Shown in pieces: positions 34,417 through 44,133 of a DNA stretch of 64,000 nt. The stretch covers positions 9,369-73,368 of the forward strand of contig CAZPXS010000006.1 in NCBI GenBank assembly GCA_964590075.1, in the 5' to 3' direction. Below the pieces are notes generated by a model. The model worked only from the letters and a program-made list of their open reading frames with translations. It was not told where the DNA came from and searched no databases. This stretch comes from JAGDVO01 sp964590075 [NCBI: uncultured Aquificales bacterium]. GTDB lineage: Bacteria; Thermosulfidibacterota; Thermosulfidibacteria; Thermosulfidibacterales. The translations under genes were made by a program, and so were the position numbers. How positions within the stretch are numbered: the first letter of the stretch is position 1; each line of letters begins with the position of its first letter.

Positions 34417-36570
34417 ATGAGGTTTATAGGGAAACTATTTTTGTTATTGATTCTAAATATCCTATTTAGTGGTATGGTGTATGGTATAACGCTACAGGTG
34501 GCAAGTAGACATTTGGAAAAGGGTGAGGATGTAAAATCCTCTATCCTAAAGGATGTTAACATCAAAAAGCTTATAGATAGGGGATTCTGTCTTAAGGTTT
34601 TTGGAAATAAACAGGGTGTATATAAGGTTTTGGTGGATGTTGATGAATCTAATTTGAAAAAATTCAAAAGAGAGTATCCCAATGCCTTCAGGGTTAATGA
34701 AAATGACCTCTTAAAGGGAGATTTCAGTCTGCTTGATAAATTCGGTAACTGTAATAGCACAAATTCTAACGGTACCAACACAACAAACCTTGAAATGACG
34801 AAGGTTAGTGTTTCTAATAGTTCCACCGGAAATTCTACTACCGGTAGGTCAATTGCTACCGGGAAGAAGAGCCTTGAGAGTGTTATGAACGTATTGGAGA
34901 GTTTCAGTGTAAAGGGAGATTCAATCTACCTATATGGGAAGGCTGTGTGGGAATATGCGGAATTAGAGAGTCTACAGAATTCCTTTAGGGTGATTCTCAA
35001 GCTATTTAATACGAAGTACCTTGATAGGTTAAATGATGTACTCTTTCCGTTACCGTATGTGGATAGGTTAAGGATACTTTACGATGAAAAGAATAGATAT
35101 ACGATGGTTGTCTTTTATCTATCCGCTCCTATGAGGGTTAATACCGAAAAGGATGGTAGGGTAATTAAGGTTAGTTTTGTGCCCGATGGTCTTGGTGTTA
35201 ATAATGTAAAGGTTGTGGGTAAAGGTAAAGTTTCCTTTGATCTTAGGAAGGCGGATATAGGTGATGTTTTGAGGATCTTTTCTGAGATTACCGGTATAAA
35301 CTTCGTTGTCGATCCTGAGGTAAACGGAACGGTTACCATGAGGATGGTGCAGGTCGATGCCATGAAAGCTCTAGATGCCATACTTAAATCCCTATCCCTA
35401 GTTAAGGTTGAGTACGATACCAACATATATAGGATAACGACCCTCGATAAGCTTTCCAAGGAGTTGGAAAAGGAGGATGAGACTTCTCCTGTTATAACGA
35501 AGGTCTTCAAATTTAAAAACATATCGGTAAGTGCCTTGGAAAGCGAGGGTACCTGTGGAATCCTATCGGAATCCAAAAATATAAGTGCCAGCACCACCCT
35601 TGGTGGAACGACGACGGCTAAAGCAGGTAACGAGGAGGATAAGTGTAGGGATCTTAGGGATATGTTTAAGGTTCTACTGAGTTCCAAGGGAAAGATGGAG
35701 ATAGTTCAGGCTATAAATGGTATAGTTGTTACGGATAGGAAGAGTAGGTTGGATATAATAGAGAAGATAATCAAAGAGATAGATGCTCCAAAACCACAGG
35801 TTCAGATTAATGCTAGGATGGTTGAGGTTTCTTCAAACTATGCGAGGGAACTCGGAATCCAGTGGGGATTTCTGTGGAGACAGTCAAAGACTGGTATTAA
35901 TTTTCCCCACTTCTTTGAGGTTGGTGGTGTTATAAGTAACTCCACCTTAGGTAGAGTAAGTACGAGATTACCGGTTGGTTTTGTCGTAGATTTACCGGCA
36001 AATGTAGGGAAAGGTCGTGGTGCTACGATAGCCGCAACGCTTCTAAATAGGAGCGAGACCTTCGGTATAGATGTTAGATTAAGTGCCCTTGAGGATAGGG
36101 GACTTGCAAAGACTATATCCTCGCCGAGAATCATAACATCCGATAATTCTCCAGCTGTCATAGTTCAGGGTTTTCAGGTACCCTATAAGATCGCTACCCA
36201 GTATACTGTTGCTACACAGTTTGTCGTTGCCGCTTTAAGGTTAAAGGTGATACCACACGTTACCGATGATGGTGCTGTACTTACGGAGATAGTGGTTTCT
36301 AAGGATTCACCAGACTTTACCAATATAACTCCTGATGGTGTTCCTATAAAGGTGAGGGAAGTTAAGACGAGGGTGAAGGTAAGACAGGGTGAGACTCTGG
36401 TTATAGGTGGTATATACGAGATAAGTTCCGGTAGTTCCACAAATAGTGTTCCGGGGGTAAATAGGGTTCCGTTACTTAAATGGTTATTTACCCATGAGGT
36501 TGAAACTGCTGATAAGACAGAAGTTTTGGTATTCATTACCCCAACGGTGCTTAGGGGATTGAACTATTGA
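34417..36570 (+). CDS. pilQ: Type IV pilus secretin PilQ
   Basis: This is the outer-membrane pore for the pilus (717 aa). A signal peptide (LFLLLILNILFSGMVYG) is followed by a Ser/Thr/Asn-rich linker (about 110-150) with many N-x-S/T triplets. An AMIN-like segment (YTMVVFYLSAPMRV) comes next. The STN/N1 domain (GDVLRIFSEITGINFVV) and a second N-domain (EKIIKEIDAPKPQVQINARMVEV) lead into the secretin core, which ends LKWLFTHEVETADKTEVLVFITP. An extra loop with two cysteines and low-complexity Ser/Thr (about 370-410) interrupts the N-domains. Its TGA overlaps the aroC TTG by 4 bp. Confidence 0.95.
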   Translation: MRFIGKLFLLLILNILFSGMVYGITLQVASRHLEKGEDVKSSILKDVNIKKLIDRGFCLKVFGNKQGVYKVLVDVDESNLKKFKREYPNAFRVNENDLLKGDFSLLDKFGNCNSTNSNGTNTTNLEMTKVSVSNSSTGNSTTGRSIATGKKSLESVMNVLESFSVKGDSIYLYGKAVWEYAELESLQNSFRVILKLFNTKYLDRLNDVLFPLPYVDRLRILYDEKNRYTMVVFYLSAPMRVNTEKDGRVIKVSFVPDGLGVNNVKVVGKGKVSFDLRKADIGDVLRIFSEITGINFVVDPEVNGTVTMRMVQVDAMKALDAILKSLSLVKVEYDTNIYRITTLDKLSKELEKEDETSPVITKVFKFKNISVSALESEGTCGILSESKNISASTTLGGTTTAKAGNEEDKCRDLRDMFKVLLSSKGKMEIVQAINGIVVTDRKSRLDIIEKIIKEIDAPKPQVQINARMVEVSSNYARELGIQWGFLWRQSKTGINFPHFFEVGGVISNSTLGRVSTRLPVGFVVDLPANVGKGRGATIAATLLNRSETFGIDVRLSALEDRGLAKTISSPRIITSDNSPAVIVQGFQVPYKIATQYTVATQFVVAALRLKVIPHVTDDGAVLTEIVVSKDSPDFTNITPDGVPIKVREVKTRVKVRQGETLVIGGIYEISSGSSTNSVPGVNRVPLLKWLFTHEVETADKTEVLVFITPTVLRGLNY

Positions 36571-37721
36571 TAGTACTTAGATTTTTGACTGCCGGTGAAT
36601 CCCACGGGTATGGTATTCTGACCTTAATAGAAGGATTGCCCGCTGGTTTGAGGATTGATCCTGATTTTGTCAATCGGGAACTAGGTAGGCGCCAGAAGGG
36701 TTATGGTCGTGGTCAGAGAATGAGTATTGAGAGCGATGAGGCTATATTCATTTCAGGTGTTTATAGGGGTGAGACTACAGGTGCTCCTATTGCTATAATC
36801 GTTAGGAATCGTGATTGGGAGAACTGGAAGGAAGTGATGGATCCCTTTAACTATACTATCAGTAGGAGTTTTACCGTTCCAAGACCTGGGCATGCGGATT
36901 TACCGGGTATGATTAAGTACCGCATGAGGGATGGTAGGGCCATACTCGAAAGGGCTAGTGCCAGGGAGACTGCGGGAAGAGTTGCGGGAGGAGCGATCTT
37001 TAAGCTTTTTCTTAAGGAGTTGGGTATTGAGATTGCTTCCTACGTTAAAAGGATAGGTCCTGTGGATTTAGGAAGGAAGCCTACATGGGAGGAGATAGTG
37101 AGGGCGGAGGAAGACCCCCTCAGATGCCCCGATGAAGCTGTTTCAAAGAGGATGAGGGAGTATATAGATACTGTTAGGGAGGAGGGGGATACGGTAGGGG
37201 GTGTGTTTGTATGTGTGGCAAGGAATGTACCTACTGGACTTGGATCGCACGTTCATTGGGATAGGAGGCTCGATTCAAGAATCTCGATGGCCATGATGTC
37301 TATACAGGGTGTTAAGGCTGTGGCTATAGGCGAGATACTGGATGTAGAGAGTTTAAGGGGTAGTGAATTCCACGATGAGATACATTACGATAGGGGAAGA
37401 GGGTTCTTCAGAAAGACCAATAGAGCAGGTGGTATAGAGGGAGGAATATCCAACGGGGAGGATATAGTTGTATACTGTTACATGAAGCCGATACCTACAC
37501 TTATGAGACCTCTGGCCTCTGTCGATGTTGTCTCAAAGGAATCAAAGAGCGCCCATAGAGAAAGAAGTGATGTTGTAGCGGTTACACCAGCATCGGTTGT
37601 TGGTGAGGCTATGTTATCCTATGTTTTGGCCGATGCGGTTTTAGAGAAGTTTGGTAACGATAGTATTAGCGATATCGTTAAAAGGTATAGTGAATACTTA
37701 AATGAGGTTAAAAACTTCTAA
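36567..37721 (+). CDS. aroC: Chorismate synthase
   Basis: Converts EPSP to chorismate using reduced FMN, the last shikimate-pathway step. GESHGYG at the N-terminus, GRRQKGYGRGQRM, the RASARETAGRVAGGA segment and a C-terminal RERSDVVAVTPASVVGEAM are all family signatures. The TTG start at 36567 overlaps pilQ's stop as TTGA. Length (384 aa) is standard. With aroK next and pilMNOPQ before, it recalls the pil-aroK-aroB linkage of gammaproteobacteria. Confidence 0.97.
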   Translation: MIVLRFLTAGESHGYGILTLIEGLPAGLRIDPDFVNRELGRRQKGYGRGQRMSIESDEAIFISGVYRGETTGAPIAIIVRNRDWENWKEVMDPFNYTISRSFTVPRPGHADLPGMIKYRMRDGRAILERASARETAGRVAGGAIFKLFLKELGIEIASYVKRIGPVDLGRKPTWEEIVRAEEDPLRCPDEAVSKRMREYIDTVREEGDTVGGVFVCVARNVPTGLGSHVHWDRRLDSRISMAMMSIQGVKAVAIGEILDVESLRGSEFHDEIHYDRGRGFFRKTNRAGGIEGGISNGEDIVVYCYMKPIPTLMRPLASVDVVSKESKSAHRERSDVVAVTPASVVGEAMLSYVLADAVLEKFGNDSISDIVKRYSEYLNEVKNF

Positions 37722-38226
37722 GGTTTTCTTGGTGGGCTTTATGGGATCGGGCAAGTCAGCTGTTGGTGAACTTTTAGCCGAAAGACTCAAATTTAAATTT
37801 ATAGATCTTGATAGGGAGATAGAAAGGAGAGAGAATCTAAGGATACCGGAGATTTTCGCTAAGTTTGGGGAGGATTATTTCAGGGATAGGGAAAGTAGCC
37901 TTCTATTTGAGGTTGCGAGTAAACCTGATAGTATTGTTGTTGCAACTGGTGGAGGGATTGTTGAGCGAAAAGAAAATAGGGATCTTCTTAGGAGATCAGG
38001 GATTAACGTATGGCTTGATGTCTCCTTTGAAGAGATAGTAAAGAGAGGTATAGTAGGGGATGCGAATAGACCTCTTTCTAGGGAGGGCGAGATTCTGTTA
38101 AGGTATAGGAAAAGGATACCACTATATGGTGAAGTTGCCGATATTACCGTTAGGGTGGATGGAAAGGAAATAGGGGAGATAGTTGAGGAGATATGGGGCT
38201 ATTTAAAAGAAAGATTTCAAGGTTAG
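37702..38226 (+). CDS. aroK: Shikimate kinase
   Basis: Phosphorylates shikimate at the 3-hydroxyl. Walker A is GFMGSGKSAVG (residues about 12-22). FIDLDREIERRE supplies the shikimate-binding Asp, FRDRESSLL the Arg, and VVATGGGIV the glycine-rich loop. The lid has RGIVGDANRPL. 174 residues, normal size. Its ATG lies 20 bp inside the aroC end, and its own end overlaps the next gene by 34 bp. Confidence 0.95.
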   Translation: MRLKTSKVFLVGFMGSGKSAVGELLAERLKFKFIDLDREIERRENLRIPEIFAKFGEDYFRDRESSLLFEVASKPDSIVVATGGGIVERKENRDLLRRSGINVWLDVSFEEIVKRGIVGDANRPLSREGEILLRYRKRIPLYGEVADITVRVDGKEIGEIVEEIWGYLKERFQG

Positions 38227-38780
38227 AATTCTTAAAGGATAAAGCTAAAAAGGACACAATATTTGCCCTTAGTTACGTGAGGGAACTACTAGCCAGAGGT
38301 AACCTAAAGGAGGCGGAAAAATTCGAGAAGAAGATAGAGGGTGAAAATTTAGTTTATGCTAGGTATTTGATGTTAAAGGGTGAAAGGGAAAAGGCTTTGA
38401 TTGTTCTAGCGGCCATGTTCGAGAGGGATCCCTCACTACTTGGGGTAGCTAAACTTATGTTGGAGCTTTCGGAGGAGCTTCAGGTTACCGAGAATATGGA
38501 GAGGGCAAAGAATTTGTTAAAGTTATTTGGGTACTACGAAACTATGGATCTTGGTGAGTCGGAAGCTTTATCCACCGTAGGTAGTGATGAGGAGGTTATA
38601 GTTATAGAGGATGAACCGATCAGTTTGGATACCGCTAGGTATTACTTTGAGCAGTGTTTATTCGATGAGGCTGAAAATATACTACTTGATCTTTTAAGTA
38701 GAGAGGATAGTACTGAGGCAAGGGAGCTTTTGGAGAGGGTGAGGTTATATAAGAACTATCTCGTTCCTAGGGAGCCTTAG
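38193..38780 (+). CDS. Helical-repeat (TPR-like) protein of unknown function
   Basis: I recognise no named family. The 195-residue, cytoplasmic, acidic protein is nearly all helical with TPR-like pairs (NLKEAEKFEKKIEGENLVYARYL, given here as a region at about 37-60). A second pair is ARYYFEQCLFDEAENILLDLL near the C-terminus, after an acidic linker (GSDEEVIVIEDEP). The start could be later than 38193, since the first 34 bp overlap aroK; the MGLFKRK start is basic and plausible. Sandwiched between aroK and aroQ it may simply be a hitchhiker, or belong to the pilus set. Confidence 0.7.
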   Translation: MGLFKRKISRLEFLKDKAKKDTIFALSYVRELLARGNLKEAEKFEKKIEGENLVYARYLMLKGEREKALIVLAAMFERDPSLLGVAKLMLELSEELQVTENMERAKNLLKLFGYYETMDLGESEALSTVGSDEEVIVIEDEPISLDTARYYFEQCLFDEAENILLDLLSREDSTEARELLERVRLYKNYLVPREP

Positions 38781-39209
38781 ATGAAGAGGGTTTTGGTGAT
38801 TAATGGACCTAATTTGAACATGCTTGGATCAAGGGAGGTGAGTATATACGGTTCAACCACTCTCTATGAACTCGAGGATATGTTGATAAGTTACGGTGAG
38901 AGTCTCGGATTAAAGGTTGTAACCTTTCAGTCAAATAGCGAGTCTGATATAGTTACAGCTATACATAGAGCTAAGGGGAGATTCGATTGGATAGTTATAA
39001 ATCCCGGTGCCCTTACCCATACGAGTGTTGCTATAAGGGATGCTGTACTTTCAGTAGAAATTCCCTTTATAGAGGTTCACATTAGTAACGTATACAGGAG
39101 AGAACCCTTTAGAAGGAGATCCTATCTTTCAGATATAGCTACCGCTGTTATCTCAGGTTGCGGCTTATATTCCTATCTATTTGCTCTGGAGTATATAGCT
39201 AGATGTTGA
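38781..39209 (+). CDS. aroQ: 3-dehydroquinate dehydratase, type II
   Basis: Dehydrates 3-dehydroquinate in the shikimate pathway. GPNLNMLGSREVSIYG carries the reactive Arg and Tyr, FQSNSESDIV the lid-following Asn/Ser, INPGALTHTSVAIRDA the substrate-binding loop, and IEVHISNVYRREPFR the catalytic His. At 142 residues it is a standard type II enzyme. The ATG directly follows the upstream gene's TAG and the 3' end overlaps the peptidase gene by 7 bp. Confidence 0.96.
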   Translation: MKRVLVINGPNLNMLGSREVSIYGSTTLYELEDMLISYGESLGLKVVTFQSNSESDIVTAIHRAKGRFDWIVINPGALTHTSVAIRDAVLSVEIPFIEVHISNVYRREPFRRRSYLSDIATAVISGCGLYSYLFALEYIARC

Positions 39210-40252
39210 GGGAGGATTTTTTAAATAGGGTAAGGAAAATAATAGAGGAAAGGTCTTTAGATGGTGTTCTCATAACAAAAAGGGAAAATGTAAGGTATCT
39301 GACTAATTTTTCCGGTACTACGGGGTATGTTTTTTGTGACGGTGAAGATGCCCTTTTTCTTACGGACTTTAGGTATATAGAGCAGGCCGAGAGGGAGTGT
39401 GCCTCTTGGAAGGTGGAAATTATAAATGAAGGTATAAGAAAATGGCTTAAGGATAGAAATGTTAAGAATCTAGGGCTTGAGGATAGTGTTACCCTGGGAT
39501 TTGTCAATCTGTTAAGGGAAGAGGGTATTGAAGCTATCTCTATAGGTAGACTTATCGAGACTATGAGGATGATTAAGGATAAGGAGGAACTTGATTTGAT
39601 AGAAAAGTCGCTGAGAATTGCTGAAAGGGCTTTCTTGGAGACTCTACCCCTCATAAGGGAAGGTGTAACGGAAAAGGATGTGGAAGCTGAGTTGGTTTAC
39701 AGGATGAAAAAACTCGGGGCCGAGAAGGAGGCCTTTGATGTTATCATCGCATCAGGTAGGAGGTCCAGTCTCCCTCATGGGACGGCATCTACGAAGAAAA
39801 TAGCCAGAAATGAAGTCTTGGTTGTAGATTTTGGTGCGGTTTATAGGGGTTATCACTCCGATATAACGAGGGTAGTCTTTATCGGTAAACCGGATGATGA
39901 AGTTTTGAGGATTCATAGGGCTATAGTTGAGGCCATGGATGAGGTCATATCCTGTATAAAGGAGGATTTGGACTGTAGGGAACTACACGGTATAACTGTT
40001 GGTGTTCTCTCTCGTTACGGTTACGATAGGTATTTCGGTCATGGTACGGGTCACGGTGTGGGGCTAGAAATCCACGAGTCTCCGACCATTTCTCCCTACT
40101 CACAGGATAGGATAGCTAAGGGCATGGTCTTTACGGTTGAACCCGGTGTTTACATTCGTGATAGATTCGGTTTGAGAGTAGAGGATATGGTCTATTTTGA
40201 TGGAGAACCTGTTGTACTTACAAAGCTCGATAGAAACATCTATCTAGTCTAA
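39203..40252 (+). CDS. M24 family aminopeptidase P (Xaa-Pro peptidase)
   Basis: The 349-residue metallopeptidase likely removes N-terminal residues preceding proline. A creatinase-like N-domain is followed by the pita-bread fold with the five metal ligands: two Asp (VVDFGAVYRGYHSDITR), His (GHGTGHGVGLEIHESP), Glu (FTVEPGVYI) and Glu (LRVEDMVYF). The same fold in prolidases differs little, so PepP versus PepQ is not decided. Last gene of the long dnaG-led unit; pepQ/efp pairings are common elsewhere but no efp follows. Ends 9 bp inside the convergent udg gene. Confidence 0.92.
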   Translation: MLREDFLNRVRKIIEERSLDGVLITKRENVRYLTNFSGTTGYVFCDGEDALFLTDFRYIEQAERECASWKVEIINEGIRKWLKDRNVKNLGLEDSVTLGFVNLLREEGIEAISIGRLIETMRMIKDKEELDLIEKSLRIAERAFLETLPLIREGVTEKDVEAELVYRMKKLGAEKEAFDVIIASGRRSSLPHGTASTKKIARNEVLVVDFGAVYRGYHSDITRVVFIGKPDDEVLRIHRAIVEAMDEVISCIKEDLDCRELHGITVGVLSRYGYDRYFGHGTGHGVGLEIHESPTISPYSQDRIAKGMVFTVEPGVYIRDRFGLRVEDMVYFDGEPVVLTKLDRNIYLV

Positions 40253-40978
40253 GCTATCAACTATCTCCTTTAACCTTTTGAAATCTTCCAAAGCTATCTT
40301 CTTACTATTAGGGTTCCTCAGTAGGTATGAGGGATGAAAGGTTGGGAATATCCTATAGTTTTTCCAGCCCGTTAACATGTGCCCCCTTACTTTTGATATC
40401 TGTATCTTGTTGTTACCTAATAGTAGCTGTGTTGAAAAGGTGCCAAGGGTACAGATTATCTTCGGGTTTATTATCTCTATCTGCCTAAAGAGGAAATTTT
40501 TACAGGCCTCTATCTCGGTAGGTAGTGGATTTCTGTTATCCGGAGGTCTACATTTTAGTACGTTTGCTATGTATACCTCTTCCCTCCTCCAGCCAACGAG
40601 TTCGATGAGTTTTGTAAGTAGCTGTCCGGCCTGCCCTACAAAGGGTCTTCCCTGTTCGTCTTCTTCTCTACCTGGAGCTTCGCCTACAAACATGATCTTC
40701 GCGTTAACGTTACCCTCACCGAATACGAGATTCTTCCTGCTTTTATATAACTCGCAACCCTTACACTGAAGAGCCTCTCCTCTTACTTCTTCTAATAGCT
40801 TTTCCTTGTTACTACTTTCATCTCCCTCTACTTTCCCTTCCTGTAACTCATTGTAAAAACTACCTTTTTTGCCTTTAAAACTTACCCTTTGTTCATTTGG
40901 GTTACGGAAGTAGTAGAGGATACCCGCTTCCCTATACCATTCTAGCAGGGCTAACAGCTCTCTCTTTAACTTTTCCAT
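40244..40978 (-). CDS. udg: Family 4 uracil-DNA glycosylase (Fe-S type)
   Basis: Excises uracil from DNA, important at high temperature where cytosine deaminates fast. [4Fe-4S] ligands are Cys72, Cys75, Cys143 and Cys159, with the family's 16-residue spacing between the last two. The active site has GEAPGREEDEQGRPFVG, and the C-terminal motif is FPTFHPSYLLRNP. An N-terminal extension of about 70 residues includes a charged linker. AAAGGG precedes the ATG. It has its own promoter match and overlaps the M24 peptidase gene by 9 bp. Confidence 0.95.
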   Translation of the reverse strand: MEKLKRELLALLEWYREAGILYYFRNPNEQRVSFKGKKGSFYNELQEGKVEGDESSNKEKLLEEVRGEALQCKGCELYKSRKNLVFGEGNVNAKIMFVGEAPGREEDEQGRPFVGQAGQLLTKLIELVGWRREEVYIANVLKCRPPDNRNPLPTEIEACKNFLFRQIEIINPKIICTLGTFSTQLLLGNNKIQISKVRGHMLTGWKNYRIFPTFHPSYLLRNPNSKKIALEDFKRLKEIVDSLD

Positions 40979-41016
40979 TCTTTACCCTTTAAATTTTCTG
41001 TAAGCTTATTATTATA

Positions 41017-41045
41017 TTTATACCACTTGGTAGGGGAGGTGTAAA
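41017..41045 (-). promoter_or_regulatory. Predicted udg promoter
   Basis: The minus strand reads TTTACA (41040-41045), 17-bp spacer, TATAAA (41017-41022). The -35 overlaps the ribosome-binding region of the divergent phosphodiesterase gene, so the two starts may interfere. Confidence 0.45.
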
Positions 41046-41047
41046 AT

Positions 41048-41530
41048 ATGTTGATCGGTGTTATTTCAGATACCCACGATCACCTGGATAACATAGTATC
41101 TGCGATAAGTCTCTTTCAGGAGAGGAAAGTCGATCTGATAATCCATCTGGGCGATATAGTTGCTCCCTTCTGTCTAGATTTCTTCAACAACAGCGGTATA
41201 GAATGGATGGGGATATTCGGGAATAACGATGGCGAGATAGAGATTCTCCTTAAGAAATCCGGGGGAAGGTTGAGTAAGGAGCCGAGGGAAGAGGATATAG
41301 CTGGTAAGAAGGTGCTTATGGTTCATACGGGTTATCTTGTGGTTGAAAACCTAGCGAGGACAGGTTACTACGATCTGATACTCTACGGTCATACCCATAG
41401 ACCTGTGATTAAGAAGATTGGTAAAACCCTGATTGTAAACCCGGGAGAGGCTTGTGGCTTGTTGACAAAGAAAGCCACCGTTGCGATAGTTGATCTCGAT
41501 AACCTAGAGGCAACTTTGGTGGAGATATAG
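41048..41530 (+). CDS. YfcE-like metallophosphoesterase
   Basis: A small (160 aa) calcineurin-like phosphodiesterase. Metal ligands run ISDTHDHLDN, IHLGDIV, GNNDGE, MVHTGY and LYGHTHRP, the complete set for the YfcE/MJ0936 subfamily. Such enzymes hydrolyse phosphodiesters in vitro and their cellular substrate is generally unknown. The ATG follows GGGGAGGTG. rsmB begins 3 bp after the stop and rpe follows, so the three form one unit. Confidence 0.92.
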   Translation: MLIGVISDTHDHLDNIVSAISLFQERKVDLIIHLGDIVAPFCLDFFNNSGIEWMGIFGNNDGEIEILLKKSGGRLSKEPREEDIAGKKVLMVHTGYLVVENLARTGYYDLILYGHTHRPVIKKIGKTLIVNPGEACGLLTKKATVAIVDLDNLEATLVEI

Positions 41531-41532
41531 GT

Positions 41533-42876
41533 TTGACTGTTAGGGAGAGGATTCATAAGGCTTTGTTAGAGATAGAGGAAGGTGGATATTCGGGGAATGT
41601 ACTTAGAAAGTATGCGAAGGAACCCACTCCCTTATCCAAGCAGGATAGGAAGCTTCTATGGGAAGTGGTTCTTGGGGTTCTAAAGTGGAAGTTTCGCATA
41701 GATTACGCGTTAAGTAAGCTTGTAAAGAGGTATAGGAAACTCGATGAGAGGGTAAAGATTCTACTGAGAAGTGGTTACTATCAGATCCATTTTCTAGACA
41801 GAATTCCCTTTTATAGCGCGGTAAATGAGAGCGTGAATGTTGCTAAAATCCATCTACCCACTAAATACGTTAAATTTACAAATGCCGTACTAAGAAAGGC
41901 TACCAGAAGTCCCTTCCCGGTTCTAAATAAAGAGGGTAACCTTATATCAACCCTTTCCACCTTCTTTTCCTATCCTGAGTTTCTGATAGAGAGATGGCTT
42001 GATCAGTTCGGTGTGGATAGTGTGGTTAAGCTACTTAGAAAGATGAATTCCCAGAGCCCCTTTACCCTGTGGATAAATACTTACTACACAGACTTAAATT
42101 CGGTTAGAAAGTTCTTAAGGGAAGAGTATCCCACCATTGATATTAAGCCCTATGGTATATTACAGAGGGAGATGATAGAGGTTCTATCTCCGATAGATAT
42201 TGGTGAGCTATCTCTCTTTAAAGATGGGCTTATCACTCCACAGGATCCTGCGAGTTGTTTTGTGACTAAGGTTCTTGAGCCGAAGGAGGGTGAGGTCGTT
42301 CTTGATGCCTGTTCCGCACCGGGTATAAAGACTGCTCAGATAGCTCTCGCGATGAATAACAGGGGAAGGGTCGTAGCCTACGAGGTAGATCAGGAGAGGT
42401 TTGAGAATCTACTATATAACGTTAAGAGGCTTGGGGCGGTGATAGTGGAGGCGAAAAGACAGGATGTTATAAAAGGTATAGAGGAGTTCGAGGACGGTTA
42501 CTTTGATAGGATACTCGTTGATGCACCCTGTTCAGATCTTGGAACTATCGGTAGGAGACCTGAGATAAGGTATAGAAGAACCTTGGATGATATAAGATCC
42601 TTTTCAGAGAAACAAAGGAGTATACTAAAGGCTGTTTATAGGAAGTTAAAAAGGGGTGGGGTACTGGTTTATAGTGTCTGTTCCTTTGAGAGGGAAGAGA
42701 CGATTGAGGTTTACGATTATGCTATTAGAGAATTGGGGCTTGAACCTTATCCCTTTGGTGATATCTTAAAGGATTATGGTATAGATGGTTATCTCGGGGG
42801 AGATGGGTATGTCTACCTATTACCCCATATAAGCGGTAGCGATGGATTTTTTATAGCAAAGTTTAGGAGGAGATAG
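41533..42876 (+). CDS. rsmB: 16S rRNA (cytosine-C5)-methyltransferase RsmB
   Basis: The 447-residue enzyme has an N-terminal NusB-like RNA-binding domain (about 1-130). A Rossmann methyltransferase follows: SAM-binding [30 protein letters not shown] with the release cysteine, and [12 protein letters not shown] with the nucleophilic cysteine. This layout is RsmB rather than other NSUN/RsmF proteins. It starts at TTG 41533, 2 bases after the phosphodiesterase stop, and is followed at once by rpe. Confidence 0.94.
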   Translation: MTVRERIHKALLEIEEGGYSGNVLRKYAKEPTPLSKQDRKLLWEVVLGVLKWKFRIDYALSKLVKRYRKLDERVKILLRSGYYQIHFLDRIPFYSAVNESVNVAKIHLPTKYVKFTNAVLRKATRSPFPVLNKEGNLISTLSTFFSYPEFLIERWLDQFGVDSVVKLLRKMNSQSPFTLWINTYYTDLNSVRKFLREEYPTIDIKPYGILQREMIEVLSPIDIGELSLFKDGLITPQDPASCFVTKVLEPKEGEVVLDACSAPGIKTAQIALAMNNRGRVVAYEVDQERFENLLYNVKRLGAVIVEAKRQDVIKGIEEFEDGYFDRILVDAPCSDLGTIGRRPEIRYRRTLDDIRSFSEKQRSILKAVYRKLKRGGVLVYSVCSFEREETIEVYDYAIRELGLEPYPFGDILKDYGIDGYLGGDGYVYLLPHISGSDGFFIAKFRRR

Positions 42877-42877
42877 T

Positions 42878-43543
42878 ATGGTTAAACTTGCTCCTTCCAT
42901 ACTGAATGCGGATCTATGGAGGTTGGGAGAGGAGATAAGGAAGGTGGAAAGAGGTGGAGCCCATATTCTCCATGTCGATGTTATGGATGGCCACTTTGTT
43001 CCCAATATATCCGTCGGTTTTCCGCTAATAGAGTCGATAAAGGGTAGGACGAAACTACCCCTTGATGTTCATCTCATGATAGAGAGACCCGAGAATTACG
43101 TTGAGCGTTTTGCCGCGGTAGGCGCGGATATAGTGACCTTTCATATCGAGGCTACCTATCATCCGAATAGAGTCATTCAAATGCTGAGGAAGATGGAGGT
43201 TAAGGTTGGAATAGCTCTTAACCCTACAACACCGGTTGCTACATTAAAGCATATAATTGAGGATGTGGATCTTGTGCTTTTGATGTCAGTTAATCCAGGT
43301 TTCGGTGGGCAAAGGTTTATTCCCTTTGTTATAGATAAGATAAGGGAACTGAGAGAAATAATAGATGAGAAGGGGTTAAAGGTCGAGATAGAGGTCGATG
43401 GTGGGATTAATCTTATTAATGTGAGGGATGTTGTGGGAGCTGGTGCAAGTATAATAGTGGCAGGTTCCTCCATCTTTAAGTCTGAAAACCCTGAGGAGAA
43501 GGTGAGGGAATTTTTAAGGGTTATCGGTTCTTCTTGTGATTAA
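42878..43543 (+). CDS. rpe: Ribulose-phosphate 3-epimerase
   Basis: Interconverts ribulose 5-phosphate and xylulose 5-phosphate. The TIM barrel shows [13 protein letters not shown] with the first catalytic residues, [39 protein letters not shown] and [11 protein letters not shown] with the second Asp. 221 residues, normal. GGAGGAGATAGT precedes the ATG. Its last 30 bp overlap the convergent DedA gene. Confidence 0.96.
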   Translation: MVKLAPSILNADLWRLGEEIRKVERGGAHILHVDVMDGHFVPNISVGFPLIESIKGRTKLPLDVHLMIERPENYVERFAAVGADIVTFHIEATYHPNRVIQMLRKMEVKVGIALNPTTPVATLKHIIEDVDLVLLMSVNPGFGGQRFIPFVIDKIRELREIIDEKGLKVEIEVDGGINLINVRDVVGAGASIIVAGSSIFKSENPEEKVREFLRVIGSSCD

Positions 43544-44122
43544 TCTTAAGAGGATAAAGATAGATATTAAAACAACTATACCTATCGTAATTTCAGTTGT
43601 ATATTTTTTGATCAGTTCCTCATTTTCGCCTACGTAGAAGCCAACGGATAAAAGTACGATGGTCCATAGGGTAGCTCCTAGGGATGTGAAGATCGAAAAT
43701 TGGTAGAGGTTCATCCTCGCTATACCTGCTGGAAAGGATATGTAGTGCCTTATGCCCGGTAGTAACCTTGCTATGAATATACTGATGTTTCCGTATTTGC
43801 TGAAAAATTCCTCGCCCATTTTCAATTTCTTCTCGTCGAATAGTATATATCTACCGTATCTTTCTATTAAAGGTCTACCAACGTACAGGCCGAGGTAATA
43901 TGTTAGTAAGGAGCCCATGAGGGATCCGGTGGCACTTGCGATAACTACCATTAGGGGATCGAATTTACCCTTGTAGATCAAATAACCTGCCGGGGTAAGT
44001 ACAACCTCACTCGGTAGCGGTATAAATGTAGATTCAACGAGCATCAGAAAGAATACACCTAGGTAGCCTAACTTATCTATCGTCTCTACTACAAATGGTA
44101 CTATAGATTGTAACATATCCAT
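43514..44122 (-). CDS. DedA-family membrane protein
   Basis: The 202-residue polytopic membrane protein is of the DedA/SNARE-associated (VTT-domain) type. Such proteins are linked to membrane-lipid flipping and proton-dependent homeostasis. [25 protein letters not shown] spans the conserved re-entrant loop (given as a region at about 19-43). The later [22 protein letters not shown] is the second signature. Membrane helices follow at about 56-78, 130-155 and 172-195. The ATG lies 11 bases from a predicted -10 with little leader. Overlaps rpe by 30 bp. Confidence 0.92.
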   Translation of the reverse strand: MDMLQSIVPFVVETIDKLGYLGVFFLMLVESTFIPLPSEVVLTPAGYLIYKGKFDPLMVVIASATGSLMGSLLTYYLGLYVGRPLIERYGRYILFDEKKLKMGEEFFSKYGNISIFIARLLPGIRHYISFPAGIARMNLYQFSIFTSLGATLWTIVLLSVGFYVGENEELIKKYTTEITIGIVVLISIFILLRLITRRTDNP

Positions 44123-44133
44123 GCCCTTGAGAC

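Noticed and set aside
33984-34826. Long minus-strand open frame (280 codons) opposite pilP and pilQ
   Set aside because: Composition is Ser/Thr/Phe/Pro/Leu biased as expected for the antisense of a Lys/Glu/Gly-rich gene. It has no motif or ribosome-binding site, and pilP/pilQ are secure.
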